A stretch of 64,000 bases of DNA from Candidatus Bathyarchaeota archaeon (GTDB lineage Archaea > Thermoproteota > Bathyarchaeia > 40CM-2-53-6), in contig VBBQ01000025.1 in assembly GCA_005888755.1 (NCBI GenBank), positions 1 to 64,000 on the forward strand, written 5' to 3'. Below, piece after piece: positions 41,201 to 50,169 of this stretch. Positions within the stretch are counted from its first letter, which is position 1. The number at the start of each line of letters is the position of its first letter. The notes beneath the pieces are model-generated. The model was not told the DNA's origin. It saw only the letters and a list, made by a program, of their open reading frames with translations, and did not search any database. A program made the translations under genes and the position numbers.

Positions 41201-43093
41201 ATGATACTCCGCAAAGCAACAACAGCATACCTACTCATCCTCACCAGCCTCACACTCATCCCGGTCTCCGTCTATCTCACAACTCCAACAGCCCATGCAA
41301 TGATCCCGTTCACTTCTTACCAAGACCTGCAGGAATTCGTTCACGGGGGCGGATGCCGCACCACCGCGCCTAGCCTGGACAATCGAGGCGGTCTTACTAC
41401 CGGTCTAGCAACAACGGGCCCCGCCTCCCAATCGAACGGTGCTTCAAGTCAGAGTCCGACCCATTCTGAAACGAATCAGCAGGTGTCTGGCGTTGATGAA
41501 CTAGACACAGTCAAGAACGACGGCCAGTACATTTACACGATAACAAACAACACCGTCGCCATAGTCCAAGCGTACCCCGCAACAGATGCAACCCTTGTCT
41601 CGAAGGTCACTGTCAACGGAACTTTGCAAGGAATATTTGTAGTCGGCAACAAGCTTGTTATCGTAAGCGAAATTCCAGGATTCCCATATCCGTATTATGG
41701 AGGAGGCGCAAAGGTTCCTGCACTAGGCATTGGTGCTCCTCAACCCAGCAACATTGCAACGATATACCCTATTCAATTCTCAGGGACCACTTCGCTCTTC
41801 GTTTTCGACATCAGCGACCATGCCGGCCCGGTGCTCACGACCAGGGTTGAGGTAAACGGGACCTTAGCCGGTGCTCGTCTTATCGGAAATTACGTCTATG
41901 TTGTCGCAACACAGCCTGTTTTCTGCTACGGCGAGATCTTGCTCCCGGAGCAGATCATCAATGGTCAAGCGGTAAAAGCTATGCCTGTACAAGTCTATCA
42001 CTCGGACATCATCGACCAAGGGTACAGCTTCACCACGATCCTCGGGTTTGATACGACAGAGAACAACCCCCATCCTGCTGCGAAGATCTATCTGATCGGA
42101 ACGACTAGCACGATCTACGTTTCTCTGCACGACGTCTACCTCACACAGCCAGTGTGGAGCCAGAGCCAGCAAACAATAGTTCACCGTATCAGCATCGACG
42201 GCCTCGCAATCAACTACCAGGCTACAGGCGCAGTACCCGGACACGTTTTGAACCAGTTCTCCATGGACGAATACAATGGATACCTCCGCATCGCAACAAC
42301 CAACTGTTGCAGCCAGAGTGGCGATCCCACGCCCCTCGCATACACGCCAGTCAACCAGCAAGAGACAAACGTGTACGTTCTCGACAAGAGCCTCCACACC
42401 ACCGGAAAACTCGAGGGACTCTCTCCGGGCGAACAGATCTATTCTGCCCGGTTCACGGGCGACAAAGCGTACCTTGTCACCTTCAAGCGAACAGACCCAC
42501 TCTTTGTCATTGGCCTCCGGGACCCCGCGAAACCCACGGTGCTCGGCCAACTCAACGTGACAGGCGTCTCAGACTACCTACAACCATACGACGAGACACA
42601 TCTTATCGGAATCGGCCAGTCAGGCACGGACGTCGTGTGGGAGAACGCGGTCCGGTTCACAGGTCTCAAGATCAGCCTCTTCAATGTCACAGACCCCAAA
42701 CAGCCAACTGAGACAAGTCGATACCTGATCGGTGGTCCCGGAACCAGCTCGCCTGCAATCACGGACCACAAAGCAGTCCTATTTGACAAGACACTCAACC
42801 TCCTCGTGATCCCAGTCGAGATAACCGCACAACCGCAGGACGCAACGTACTGGTACTCTTACCAGCCTATCTGGCAAGGAGCCTACGTCTTCAATATCAC
42901 ACCCGACAAAGGCTTCGTCTTCAAGGGCGGAATAACACAACTGCAAAGCGGCCAACTACCAACATGGCAGGACAACAACCTCTTCATCACCAGAACACTC
43001 TACATTGGAAACGTGCTATACACCATCTCAAACAACATGGTGCAAATGAACAGTCTCACAGACCTGTCAGAACTAGGCTCAGTCAGCCTATAG
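41201..43093 (+). CDS. secreted beta-propeller protein (COG4880-like)
   Basis: A 630-residue exported protein: signal peptide (YLLILTSLTLIPVSVYLTTPTAHA), a Gly/Ser/Thr-rich linker, then a large C-terminal beta-propeller with SGVDELDTVKNDGQYIYTI and repeated DISD/NVTDP strands typical of this archaeal family. Many N-x-S/T sites suggest S-layer-like glycosylation. It is divergent from the wHTH membrane regulator. Confidence 0.85.
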   Translation: MILRKATTAYLLILTSLTLIPVSVYLTTPTAHAMIPFTSYQDLQEFVHGGGCRTTAPSLDNRGGLTTGLATTGPASQSNGASSQSPTHSETNQQVSGVDELDTVKNDGQYIYTITNNTVAIVQAYPATDATLVSKVTVNGTLQGIFVVGNKLVIVSEIPGFPYPYYGGGAKVPALGIGAPQPSNIATIYPIQFSGTTSLFVFDISDHAGPVLTTRVEVNGTLAGARLIGNYVYVVATQPVFCYGEILLPEQIINGQAVKAMPVQVYHSDIIDQGYSFTTILGFDTTENNPHPAAKIYLIGTTSTIYVSLHDVYLTQPVWSQSQQTIVHRISIDGLAINYQATGAVPGHVLNQFSMDEYNGYLRIATTNCCSQSGDPTPLAYTPVNQQETNVYVLDKSLHTTGKLEGLSPGEQIYSARFTGDKAYLVTFKRTDPLFVIGLRDPAKPTVLGQLNVTGVSDYLQPYDETHLIGIGQSGTDVVWENAVRFTGLKISLFNVTDPKQPTETSRYLIGGPGTSSPAITDHKAVLFDKTLNLLVIPVEITAQPQDATYWYSYQPIWQGAYVFNITPDKGFVFKGGITQLQSGQLPTWQDNNLFITRTLYIGNVLYTISNNMVQMNSLTDLSELGSVSL

Positions 43094-43116
43094 CATAACG
43101 ACCAAAAAACCCCTTC

Positions 43117-43138
43117 CAGTTTTTCTTTTTTTCTCTCT
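43117..43138 (+). terminator. pyrimidine-rich terminator
   Basis: CAGTTTTTCTTTTTTTCTCTC-type T tract about 25-45 nt after the beta-propeller stop, the usual archaeal terminator form. Confidence 0.5.
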
Positions 43139-43210
43139 TAGCCAGTTGCTGGTCTCACATGGACCAGTTAGGCAGTACGGGTTCGAGAATCGAGGACGAG
43201 TTCTGACTTA

Positions 43211-43555
43211 CTAGATGTTCCAGCTTCGTTTAAGGACAGGCTTGATCCGGATATAGGTTCCGGGTCCCATGTATCCGGTATGCTTGACGATGTCCGCTTT
43301 TCCTTGTATCTTAATCCCGCGCGGCGCCCAGGGTTTCATCGTCTTGAGATCATCCACAACGAACGAGGCTCGAGGATTCTCAAGTACGTTCTTGTACTTC
43401 ATGGTGTTCATGACGTCCCGGCCGCTGACATAGACGTACTCACCATCGGTATCGAAGCTGACAGCGGCAACATCCGGCCTTCCTGACTTGGACGATGTTC
43501 CGATTCTGGCTAGCGGCTGAGATTTCAGATACGCAATCTCTTTCTCACTGAACAA
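43211..43555 (-). CDS. PPOX-class F420-dependent protein
   Basis: 114 residues of the pyridoxamine-5'-phosphate-oxidase-like split barrel: LKSQPLARIGTSSKSGRPDVAAVSFDTDGEYVYVSG and NVLENPRASFVVDDL, as in F420-dependent PPOX proteins. Together with the deazaflavin protein at 27.2 kb this suggests F420 use. Substrate unknown. Confidence 0.85.
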   Translation of the reverse strand: MFSEKEIAYLKSQPLARIGTSSKSGRPDVAAVSFDTDGEYVYVSGRDVMNTMKYKNVLENPRASFVVDDLKTMKPWAPRGIKIQGKADIVKHTGYMGPGTYIRIKPVLKRSWNI

Positions 43556-43650
43556 TAGTCACAGCTCTTGATAGGAGATCATCTTCGTCTTCGTATAAGG
43601 CTGTCTCGCTGTCATCAAGCTTGCGGACGTTTGTGACAGGGAAGTCTGAA

Positions 43651-44478
43651 TTATTTCTGGAACTGTGCCATGCTGCTTTGTAAAGGTCCGGGTTCCTTGG
43701 ACAATTCTTTCCAGTCAAGTTCGGCGAGTCCTGCGAGCCGTCGGAATTCGTTCACAGACCCGGGCCCGAAACCGGCGAAATGGTTGTTGAAGAAGATGAA
43801 GCCCTGTTTGAACAGACTCGACTTTTCCTCTAGAGCAGTGTACCATTTCCGCATCGTCTCCCCCTGGTCCCTCTGTTTCTCGCCAAAATTTGTTATCGAA
43901 CGATCGCCCACCATCCGCAAATACGCCACATTAGAGGTGGCCTCAGGTGGAGCAGAAGCATACTGGTTCTCGGACCAGACTAGGCTGACTTTGTTTTTCT
44001 TCAGCAGCTCGTAGGTGTCGGGCTTGAACCACGATTTGTTACGGAATTCAATAGCATGGACATAGCTCTTGTCAGTTAGTGCGAGAAAGGTCTCCAGAGC
44101 CTCCTTGTCTTTCTTGTAGTTGAACGAGGGCGGGAGCTGAATCACCAATGCTCCGAGTTTTTCTCTCAACTCGGACATTGCCTTGTAAAACCGTTCTAGT
44201 TGCGCCTGACTGTCTCGCAGTTTCAGCTCGTGCGTTATTTTCTTTGGAAATTTCGCCGTGAAGAGGAAACCCTCAGGGGTCATACGTTTCCAATTGGCGA
44301 CCATGAAAGGAGAAGGCGTCCGATAGTAACTCGAATCAATTTCGACGGCATTGAAAACTTGTGAATACATCCGAAGATAATCAGCAGGCTTCGTGTCCCT
44401 AGGATAGAAGGGGCCGACCCAGTCCTGGTAGGACCAGCCGCTGCACCCGATTCTCAGCTTCTTTGGATCAAAAGACAA
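43651..44478 (-). CDS. DUF72 TIM-barrel protein
   Basis: A 275-residue DUF72 protein (COG1801): RIGCSGWSYQDWVGPFYP, FNAVEIDSSYYRTPS, FLFTAKFPKKITHE, and FFNNHFAGFGPGSVNEF. Biochemical function not established. A second DUF72 protein is at 59242. Confidence 0.93.
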   Translation of the reverse strand: MSFDPKKLRIGCSGWSYQDWVGPFYPRDTKPADYLRMYSQVFNAVEIDSSYYRTPSPFMVANWKRMTPEGFLFTAKFPKKITHELKLRDSQAQLERFYKAMSELREKLGALVIQLPPSFNYKKDKEALETFLALTDKSYVHAIEFRNKSWFKPDTYELLKKNKVSLVWSENQYASAPPEATSNVAYLRMVGDRSITNFGEKQRDQGETMRKWYTALEEKSSLFKQGFIFFNNHFAGFGPGSVNEFRRLAGLAELDWKELSKEPGPLQSSMAQFQK

Positions 44479-44531
44479 AGGGTCCTGACAGTGCTCTAGG
44501 AGGTTGTTAAAAGACTCTTGACCGCCAACAC

Positions 44532-45356
44532 CTAGAACATAGGTGTGTTAGAGAACACGATACCCTGCTGCGTGATCTGGTAGAAGTATCCTCGTGAAGG
44601 TGTCGGATTACGCCCGATTCTCAAAACCTTCAACGTGCCCCCTTTCAACAAGACCTCTCCCTGTCGTTTCCTCATCTCGATTACGCCGTCCGCCAGGTTC
44701 GCGGTCGCGTTTTCCACGTTTACATCTACGACCTCCGTATGTAAGACCGAGATCGTTACTGCTCTCGCGATCTGTGTTGCAAAACGCATCACCTGAACAT
44801 ACTGGTAGACACGTCTTGCTTCCGCTAGAAGGAAAAATGGTGTGATGGAGTCCATCACGATTACCTTAGGCCCGACGCTTGGCTTCATCGCAAAGCTTCT
44901 CCCGAGGGCGAGGAGATCCTGAAACTTCAACGTCTCTTCCAAGATATCACCCGGCTCCATTTTGGGAAGCGACTCGGCTAGCTTCTGAGCTCCGAGCGAG
45001 AACATGTCGACAAATTCGAGACGTCCTTCCTCTTCGATCTTCGTCACCGCGATGTGATGGTCCTCGAGACCTAGCTTGACCACATCAGCGGGATCGTCTA
45101 TGCAGTAGTAGAGGAGCTGGCACCCTTGACGAAGGAAATTCGCAACTAGTTCTCGGACGAGAGCAGATTTGCCGCTTCCAATCGGGCCCATCAGCGCTAC
45201 ACTGGACGGCCGAGGGAAACCTCCTCCGCTGACCTTGTCAAGAATAGGGATGCCCGTTGGCTGCACTGCCTCTATTCTATGATCAACTGGGGACGGTTTC
45301 AAAGGTCGCTGTTTTCCTTGTCCACCAGACAAGTGCTCTAGTTCGAAAGGGGCCAT
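44532..45356 (-). CDS. KaiC-like RecA-fold ATPase
   Basis: A 274-residue single-domain RecA/KaiC family protein. Walker A GPIGSGKS, Walker B KVIVMDSI, and GIPILDKVSGGGFPRPS at the N-terminus. Archaeal homologues act in signalling and archaellum-like or unknown processes; no partner is obvious here. Confidence 0.88.
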   Translation of the reverse strand: MAPFELEHLSGGQGKQRPLKPSPVDHRIEAVQPTGIPILDKVSGGGFPRPSSVALMGPIGSGKSALVRELVANFLRQGCQLLYYCIDDPADVVKLGLEDHHIAVTKIEEEGRLEFVDMFSLGAQKLAESLPKMEPGDILEETLKFQDLLALGRSFAMKPSVGPKVIVMDSITPFFLLAEARRVYQYVQVMRFATQIARAVTISVLHTEVVDVNVENATANLADGVIEMRKRQGEVLLKGGTLKVLRIGRNPTPSRGYFYQITQQGIVFSNTPMF

Positions 45357-45388
45357 GTAACTTGGACCTGTATCCTAAAGTGACAGTA

Positions 45389-46039
45389 TCATTTGCTCGA
45401 CCGGAGTTTCGCCAGGCCCAGAACGAACGTCCCGCAGAATATTCCCAGAAAGACTCCGCCGAGAACGTCACTTGGGAAGTGCAATCCCAAGATTACCATT
45501 GAGACCCCTGTAGAGATCGCGAGGACAATGAAGGGAATACGCCAAGCTGCATACCTAGACCATATCACGGTGGCGACCGTAAAGGCGTTTGTCGTATGTC
45601 CCGAAGGGAATCCAGGATTGGTAGGAATTTCACCGCGCGCAGATATTCCGAGTGAAGGTATCTGGAATGGTCTTGGAAGGTTGAACGCCGCTTTCAACAG
45701 GTCCGTCAGAGCCATTGCTGTAACGATCGCCACGGCCAGTATCAGCGAACTGGTCCATTCATTGCTATCTTTGCGGAAGACATAGAGCCAGAAAACCAGT
45801 GGGACCCAGATGAGATCACCCACTGTCGCTATTCCATAGATTAGAGGTACAAGGGTATTACCGGATATGAGATTGTAGAGGGCATTAGAGAGGTACATGT
45901 CTGCAGATGTTCCGAGTATCCGGAGACCAAGCAACGCAACGACGAATCCTATGATACAAGCTAGGATTACTCGTTCTGCGGCCCGCAGGCTCTTGACCCA
46001 GGACCTTAGGTCCAGCCCTGCTCTTCCTAGTAGAGACAT
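45389..46039 (-). CDS. PAP2-type membrane phosphatase
   Basis: A 216-residue six-helix protein with the three PAP2 motifs: KAAFNLPRP (KX6RP), PSGHTTNAF (PSGH), and the His/Asp of LHFPSDVLGG. Likely dephosphorylates an isoprenoid or lipid phosphate at the membrane. Confidence 0.92.
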   Translation of the reverse strand: MSLLGRAGLDLRSWVKSLRAAERVILACIIGFVVALLGLRILGTSADMYLSNALYNLISGNTLVPLIYGIATVGDLIWVPLVFWLYVFRKDSNEWTSSLILAVAIVTAMALTDLLKAAFNLPRPFQIPSLGISARGEIPTNPGFPSGHTTNAFTVATVIWSRYAAWRIPFIVLAISTGVSMVILGLHFPSDVLGGVFLGIFCGTFVLGLAKLRSSK

Positions 46040-46127
46040 CTGGAAGAGCCTAGTTGATCAGTTGTCATAATGTGAGTGGCCTGAGCCCTCACTTTTATTA
46101 GCACCGCACGGGCGGTCTCGTTCTCCC

Positions 46128-47024
46128 ATGCTCATACTAGGCGGCTCCGCGAGCCAACCGCTCGCGGAGAAAGTCGCAAAGGAACTCGGCCAAGAAGCTG
46201 GGCAGTTGGAAATCAAACGTTTTCCGGACGGCGAAAAATATCTCCGAATTCATGGTGACGTCAAGGATCAGGACGTCGTAGCGGTTCAGTCTCTCTATCG
46301 AACACCTGATGAGTACATATTCGAACTTCTCCTGTTGATCGATACGCTCAGAGACATGGGGGCCCACTCTATCACGGTCGTAGCCCCATACCTCGCCTAC
46401 GCTCGGCAAGACTCTCGATTCTATCCGGGGGAAGCAGTCAGCTCTGCATCGGTAGCTAGGCTTCTAGAAGCTGCGGGAACAACATCGTTCCTTACAATTG
46501 ACTGCCACCTTCACAGGCTGGGAGATGTTGCGAAGGTCTTCAAGATCCCGGCCCGCAACCTCACCGCAATGCATGAACTGGGAAAGTACGCACGAGATCA
46601 TTTCAAACCACACAACCCTATCGTGATCGGGCCCGATGAGGAGGCTGGCCAGTGGGCTGCGGTCGTGGCGAAGGAGCTGGACGCTGAGCACACGGCGTTT
46701 CGGAAAGTACGAGTTCGAAAAGAGGGCATGACTGCTTCAAAGGTGGAAGTTGATACGGGAGGTGTGGAGTTGAAGGGCCGAGACGCAGTTTTCGCTGACG
46801 ACATCATCAGCACGGGTGGAACTATAGCGGAGGCGGCGAAGGCTTGTAAGAAAAAGGGAGCGAGACGCGTCTTCGTGCTCTGTACCCACCCTGTTCTCGC
46901 AGACGGTGCCCTCGACCGGATCAAGAAAGCTGGAGCGGTGAAAGTGATCGGCACTGATACGATGCCGAGCCCGATAAGCAAGGTGTCGGTCGCACCTGTC
47001 ATCGCTGCAGCGCTGAAGAGCTAA
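46128..47024 (+). CDS. prs: ribose-phosphate pyrophosphokinase
   Basis: A 298-residue PRPP synthase of nucleotide and histidine synthesis. Motifs: KRFPDGEKYLRI, APYLAYARQDSRF (PRPP loop), ITIDCHLHR, and the PRPP-binding DDIISTGGTIAEAA. The ATG is right after a TATA-like TTTTATTAGC. The sugar-kinase gene follows 62 bp downstream. Confidence 0.96.
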   Translation: MLILGGSASQPLAEKVAKELGQEAGQLEIKRFPDGEKYLRIHGDVKDQDVVAVQSLYRTPDEYIFELLLLIDTLRDMGAHSITVVAPYLAYARQDSRFYPGEAVSSASVARLLEAAGTTSFLTIDCHLHRLGDVAKVFKIPARNLTAMHELGKYARDHFKPHNPIVIGPDEEAGQWAAVVAKELDAEHTAFRKVRVRKEGMTASKVEVDTGGVELKGRDAVFADDIISTGGTIAEAAKACKKKGARRVFVLCTHPVLADGALDRIKKAGAVKVIGTDTMPSPISKVSVAPVIAAALKS

Positions 47025-47085
47025 AAGCACATTTCCACCTGCGATGACGCGGCGTTGTCCACTGTGACGGGGAGAGAGGCATAGT

Positions 47086-48033
47086 TTGCTGCCGGACCTC
47101 GTTGTTACTGGAGCCTTAAACTGGGACGTCAACCTCTTCGTCAAGCGTCTTCCCCGACCCGGAGAAGAAGTGGTCGTGGAGAAGGTTGACCGGGTCCCGG
47201 GAGGAAAAGGCGGGAATGTCTCGGTTGCAGCATCTCGAATCCTCGGCCAGAGAAAAGTGGCCTTGCTGGCCTGTGTCGGAAAGGATGAGATCGGCAAGAG
47301 ACAGTTGTCGATTCTCAAACAGGACGGAGTGGACACGTCTGCAGTCCAGACGTTGATCAAACTTGAGTCGGGACAAGCATACATTACAGTTGACGAGAAG
47401 GGTAGGAACAATATTGAGACCCATTTCGGGGCAAATGCTGGGCTGAAGCGGGACCACATCATGCTCCCAGAGGTCCAGAATCTCTTCGGTAATTGCCGGA
47501 TGATGGTCGTCATAGACCCACCGCGACACGTCGCCGGGAGAATCCTCTCGGAAGGACGCCGCCTCCGACGATCCGTCCTCTGGCATCCAGGCGTCTTGAC
47601 AAGATTCGGAATGGAAGAGTTTACTGGCGAAATGGAGGGTTTGGACTATTTGGTCCTCAATGAACATGAGGCGCTGGCATTTTCCGGAACACGCACTCTA
47701 GCAGAATCTGTCTCCGCTTTCAATAAGGTCGCGCCGAAAATGAGGATTATCGTTACGTTAGGAGGCAAGGGGTTCGCGTTTTATGATAAGGGGAAGCAGT
47801 TGAGGATGAAGAGTGTCGATCTAGCGAAAATGGGACGGAAGATCGTTAACACAACAGGTTGTGGAGACGCGTTTGTCGGAGCGTTCGCAGCCTACAAGGT
47901 CCTAGGCCTTGCAGACATCGAGGCGCTGAAGCACGGAAACATGGCAGCAGCCCTCAAGGCGGGTAAACCAGAAACCAGGGGAAGCCCGACCCGGAAAGAG
48001 CTTGAAGAGTTCTACCAGAAATATCCGGCCTAG
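47086..48033 (+). CDS. PfkB-family carbohydrate/nucleoside kinase
   Basis: A 315-residue ribokinase-fold enzyme: GALNWDVNLFVKRLPRPGEE, PGGKGGNVSVAASRI, and the anion-hole/catalytic NTTGCGDAFVGAFAAYK. The neighbour prs hints at ribose or nucleoside phosphorylation feeding PRPP; substrate not certain. Starts at TTG 47086. Confidence 0.9.
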   Translation: MLPDLVVTGALNWDVNLFVKRLPRPGEEVVVEKVDRVPGGKGGNVSVAASRILGQRKVALLACVGKDEIGKRQLSILKQDGVDTSAVQTLIKLESGQAYITVDEKGRNNIETHFGANAGLKRDHIMLPEVQNLFGNCRMMVVIDPPRHVAGRILSEGRRLRRSVLWHPGVLTRFGMEEFTGEMEGLDYLVLNEHEALAFSGTRTLAESVSAFNKVAPKMRIIVTLGGKGFAFYDKGKQLRMKSVDLAKMGRKIVNTTGCGDAFVGAFAAYKVLGLADIEALKHGNMAAALKAGKPETRGSPTRKELEEFYQKYPA

Positions 48034-48145
48034 CTTTCCATCTCAACGGACGGTTCTGATCATATGTTTAGTTCCAATAAGAGTCTGTAGGGTTCACTTT
48101 AATTGGCAGAATGGCAATCGCTCCCTAACGGAGTATCGATGTGTT

Positions 48146-49252
48146 GTGAGTACTGTCGAGGTCGCAAAGTGGGATCAGGCTGTCGCATGGCTGTTAAAGA
48201 ATGAGAATCCGAGCGTTCGATACTGGGCGCTCAAGGATATTCTCGGAAGATCCAAGACAGATACCGATGTTGTAGCAGCGTTGAATGGGATCCCATCTTG
48301 GGGTCCCGTTGCCGAATACTTGAGCGAACAACACCCAGCAGGATACTGGGGCGATGCGGAAGACGTGTACTGGCCCAAGTGGAGGGCAACTGTTTGGGCG
48401 CTGATATTGTTGGCTGAAATGGGTGTCCCAGGGACGAATCCCTCGATCAAGAAAGGCAGCGAGTATTTTCTGCGGGTCATGGATGGGCAGGACCGTTCTT
48501 GGCCCCCACCGAAGTATCCGGACGAGGATTTGCGAGGATGGCGTTTAGTCTGGGAGCCCTGTGTAACGGGCAACATGGCACGGACGCTCGCTGAGTTCGG
48601 GTTTGAGAATGATCCTCGGGTGCGCGAGATGTTCGAATGGCTTGTAAAGCACCAGCGTGATGATGGAGGATGGAACTGCGACACGGAGGGACGAGACGGT
48701 AAGACGGTTCACCATAGCTCGTTCATGTCGACGATCGAACCCTTGTGGGCGTTTTCTTCCCTCGATCCTCAGAAATGGCCACGTGGCGGACGGGAAGCGG
48801 TGGAAAGAGGCGTGGAATTCATGCTTATGCACCACCTATTCAAGAGCGACAAGTCCGGCAAGGTGATTCAGCCGGAATGGACCGAATTGCATTTCCCTCT
48901 ATTCTACTTCTATGACATTCTCCATGGATTACGAGTTGTGACAGCGCTTGGATTTGGTCGACAAGAGAGGACCAAAGATGCCGGGGAGTTGTTGCTGTCG
49001 AAACGGTTGCCGGATGGGACTTGGCCGATGGAAGCCACATACATTCGATCGCTGCGACGGAATTTCGTGAAGGACGCGAAGACGGGACAATGGAGTTCCG
49101 TGCAGGAGGAGGGCATTGACCGCTCCAACGTGTACAAGAGCACTGGAAAAGGAGTGGAGGTTCCGAGCATTTACGCAAGCTTGGGCGAGGTGGGCAAGGC
49201 CAATCCCTGGGTGACCCTGAACGCCCTTCGAGCCCTTAAGGGCCGCGAATAA
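48146..49252 (+). CDS. terpene-cyclase/prenyltransferase-fold alpha-toroid protein
   Basis: About 368 residues from GTG 48146 (VSTVEVAKWDQAVAWLLKNENPSVRYWAL); the track ORF overlaps pfkB and adds about 48 unlikely residues. Repeats such as VKHQRDDGGWNCDTEG and LSKRLPDGTWPMEATY are the QW-like motifs of squalene-cyclase-like toroids. Homologues are often misannotated as nitrogen-fixation proteins. No DxDD cyclase motif is seen, so cyclase activity is not supported. Confidence 0.8.
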   Translation: MSTVEVAKWDQAVAWLLKNENPSVRYWALKDILGRSKTDTDVVAALNGIPSWGPVAEYLSEQHPAGYWGDAEDVYWPKWRATVWALILLAEMGVPGTNPSIKKGSEYFLRVMDGQDRSWPPPKYPDEDLRGWRLVWEPCVTGNMARTLAEFGFENDPRVREMFEWLVKHQRDDGGWNCDTEGRDGKTVHHSSFMSTIEPLWAFSSLDPQKWPRGGREAVERGVEFMLMHHLFKSDKSGKVIQPEWTELHFPLFYFYDILHGLRVVTALGFGRQERTKDAGELLLSKRLPDGTWPMEATYIRSLRRNFVKDAKTGQWSSVQEEGIDRSNVYKSTGKGVEVPSIYASLGEVGKANPWVTLNALRALKGRE

Positions 49253-49623
49253 CGGATCACACAGCACAGCGACCGGTTGAATCGCGGATTGTTAGAATCG
49301 GCGGTTTTCACGAAGGAAGGAGGAACTGGGATGAGCCGGTGAACGTGGGAAACTCGGCGTTTCACGAAGGGCGGGGCGCGGGAAAAAACCGCCCCAGGGG
49401 GTCACATAATAGTTATCAGAAAAAAATAGTTACAGAAAAGAAAAGCTACGTAAGAACAAAAGTTACGAGAAAAGAAATGTTTCGAAAAAGATTGTGCTGT
49501 ATGGTCCTTTCAAATCGGCACTAGCGTCGAACGTGTCCAAGCATATCGATGGATGTGTGCATCTAGCTACCCTGCTAGATAACGACTCGATTGTGTCTCG
49601 GACGGCCCGAAGTGGGCTCTGCC
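49253..49623. repeat. intergenic region with direct and tandem repeats
   Basis: 371 bp without a firm gene. TCGGCGGTTTTCACGAAGG (about 49298) and TCGGCGTTTCACGAAGG (about 49352) are direct repeats about 54 nt apart. A GC hairpin GGGCGG...CCGCCC follows (about 49370-49395), then four imperfect purine-rich units of about 17 nt beginning AGTTAT/AGTTAC/AGCTAC/AGTTAC at 49411, 49428, 49444 and 49461. Confidence 0.5.
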
Positions 49624-49905
49624 ATGGGCTTCCTGGTAAGGTTCGAGAGAATCGTCAAGTCGTTGATGAGCCTCGTCTTAATCGTAGGCTTTGCCGGCAC
49701 CCTCTTCCTTCTATTCATCTTCCTCACCACGCCTCCAATAACGACGATTACGGAAACGGGTGTTGGGGTCCAAGGCATCTACACCTACAAGATTACGAAT
49801 ATCCCCGTTCAGGGGGTTCCTTTCTTCTGGGTCTTTACAAGCCTGATCTCATTGTCTGCAGGGCACACGTACAAGTCTTGCCAAGCATCTCTTCCTCCAC
49901 GCTAA
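49624..49905 (+). CDS. possible small membrane protein
   Basis: 93 residues from ATG 49624 (MGFLVRFERIVKSL), one strong helix (SLVLIVGFAGTLFLLFIFLTT) and a Thr/Ile-rich tail with a second weaker segment. No family recognised and the reading frame quality falls at the C-terminus; could be a short real protein or chance. Confidence 0.4.
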   Translation: MGFLVRFERIVKSLMSLVLIVGFAGTLFLLFIFLTTPPITTITETGVGVQGIYTYKITNIPVQGVPFFWVFTSLISLSAGHTYKSCQASLPPR

Positions 49906-49983
49906 GGGCAATCATCCGCCCACGGCGGTAGCAGACCCGAACTATACTTAGAAAGCACCACTGGAGTGCAGATACAGGACAGT

Positions 49984-50148
49984 CTAGCTCTTCATTTCCG
50001 ATTTCGCGGTGGACGGGACTTTCTGCTCCTTCCAAGTCGATCCGCAAACGTGGCAGTTGTGATACCTAAACTCGTCCGTTTCTCCAGATGAACGGCTGCA
50101 AGGACCCGTGGTGCTGCAGACGGGACACGTGTGGGTTGTCTGCTCCAA
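49984..50148 (-). CDS. small zinc-ribbon protein downstream of the M24 peptidase
   Basis: Too short for the track: 54 residues from TTG 50148 to the TAG at 49984. THTCPVCSTTGPCSR and YHNCHVCGSTW form two CxxC pairs. It begins 22 bp after the M24 stop and may be co-transcribed. Function unknown. Confidence 0.55.
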   Translation of the reverse strand: MEQTTHTCPVCSTTGPCSRSSGETDEFRYHNCHVCGSTWKEQKVPSTAKSEMKS

Positions 50149-50169
50149 CGTATTGGTCGATTCCGAGTG

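Noticed and set aside
48146-49252. annotation as nitrogen-fixation or squalene-cyclase enzyme
   Set aside because: Only the alpha-toroid repeats are present; no DxDD catalytic motif, no nif context.
49300-49400. possible SRP or RNase P RNA at the GC hairpin region
   Set aside because: No conserved SRP S-domain or RNase P CR motifs are visible.
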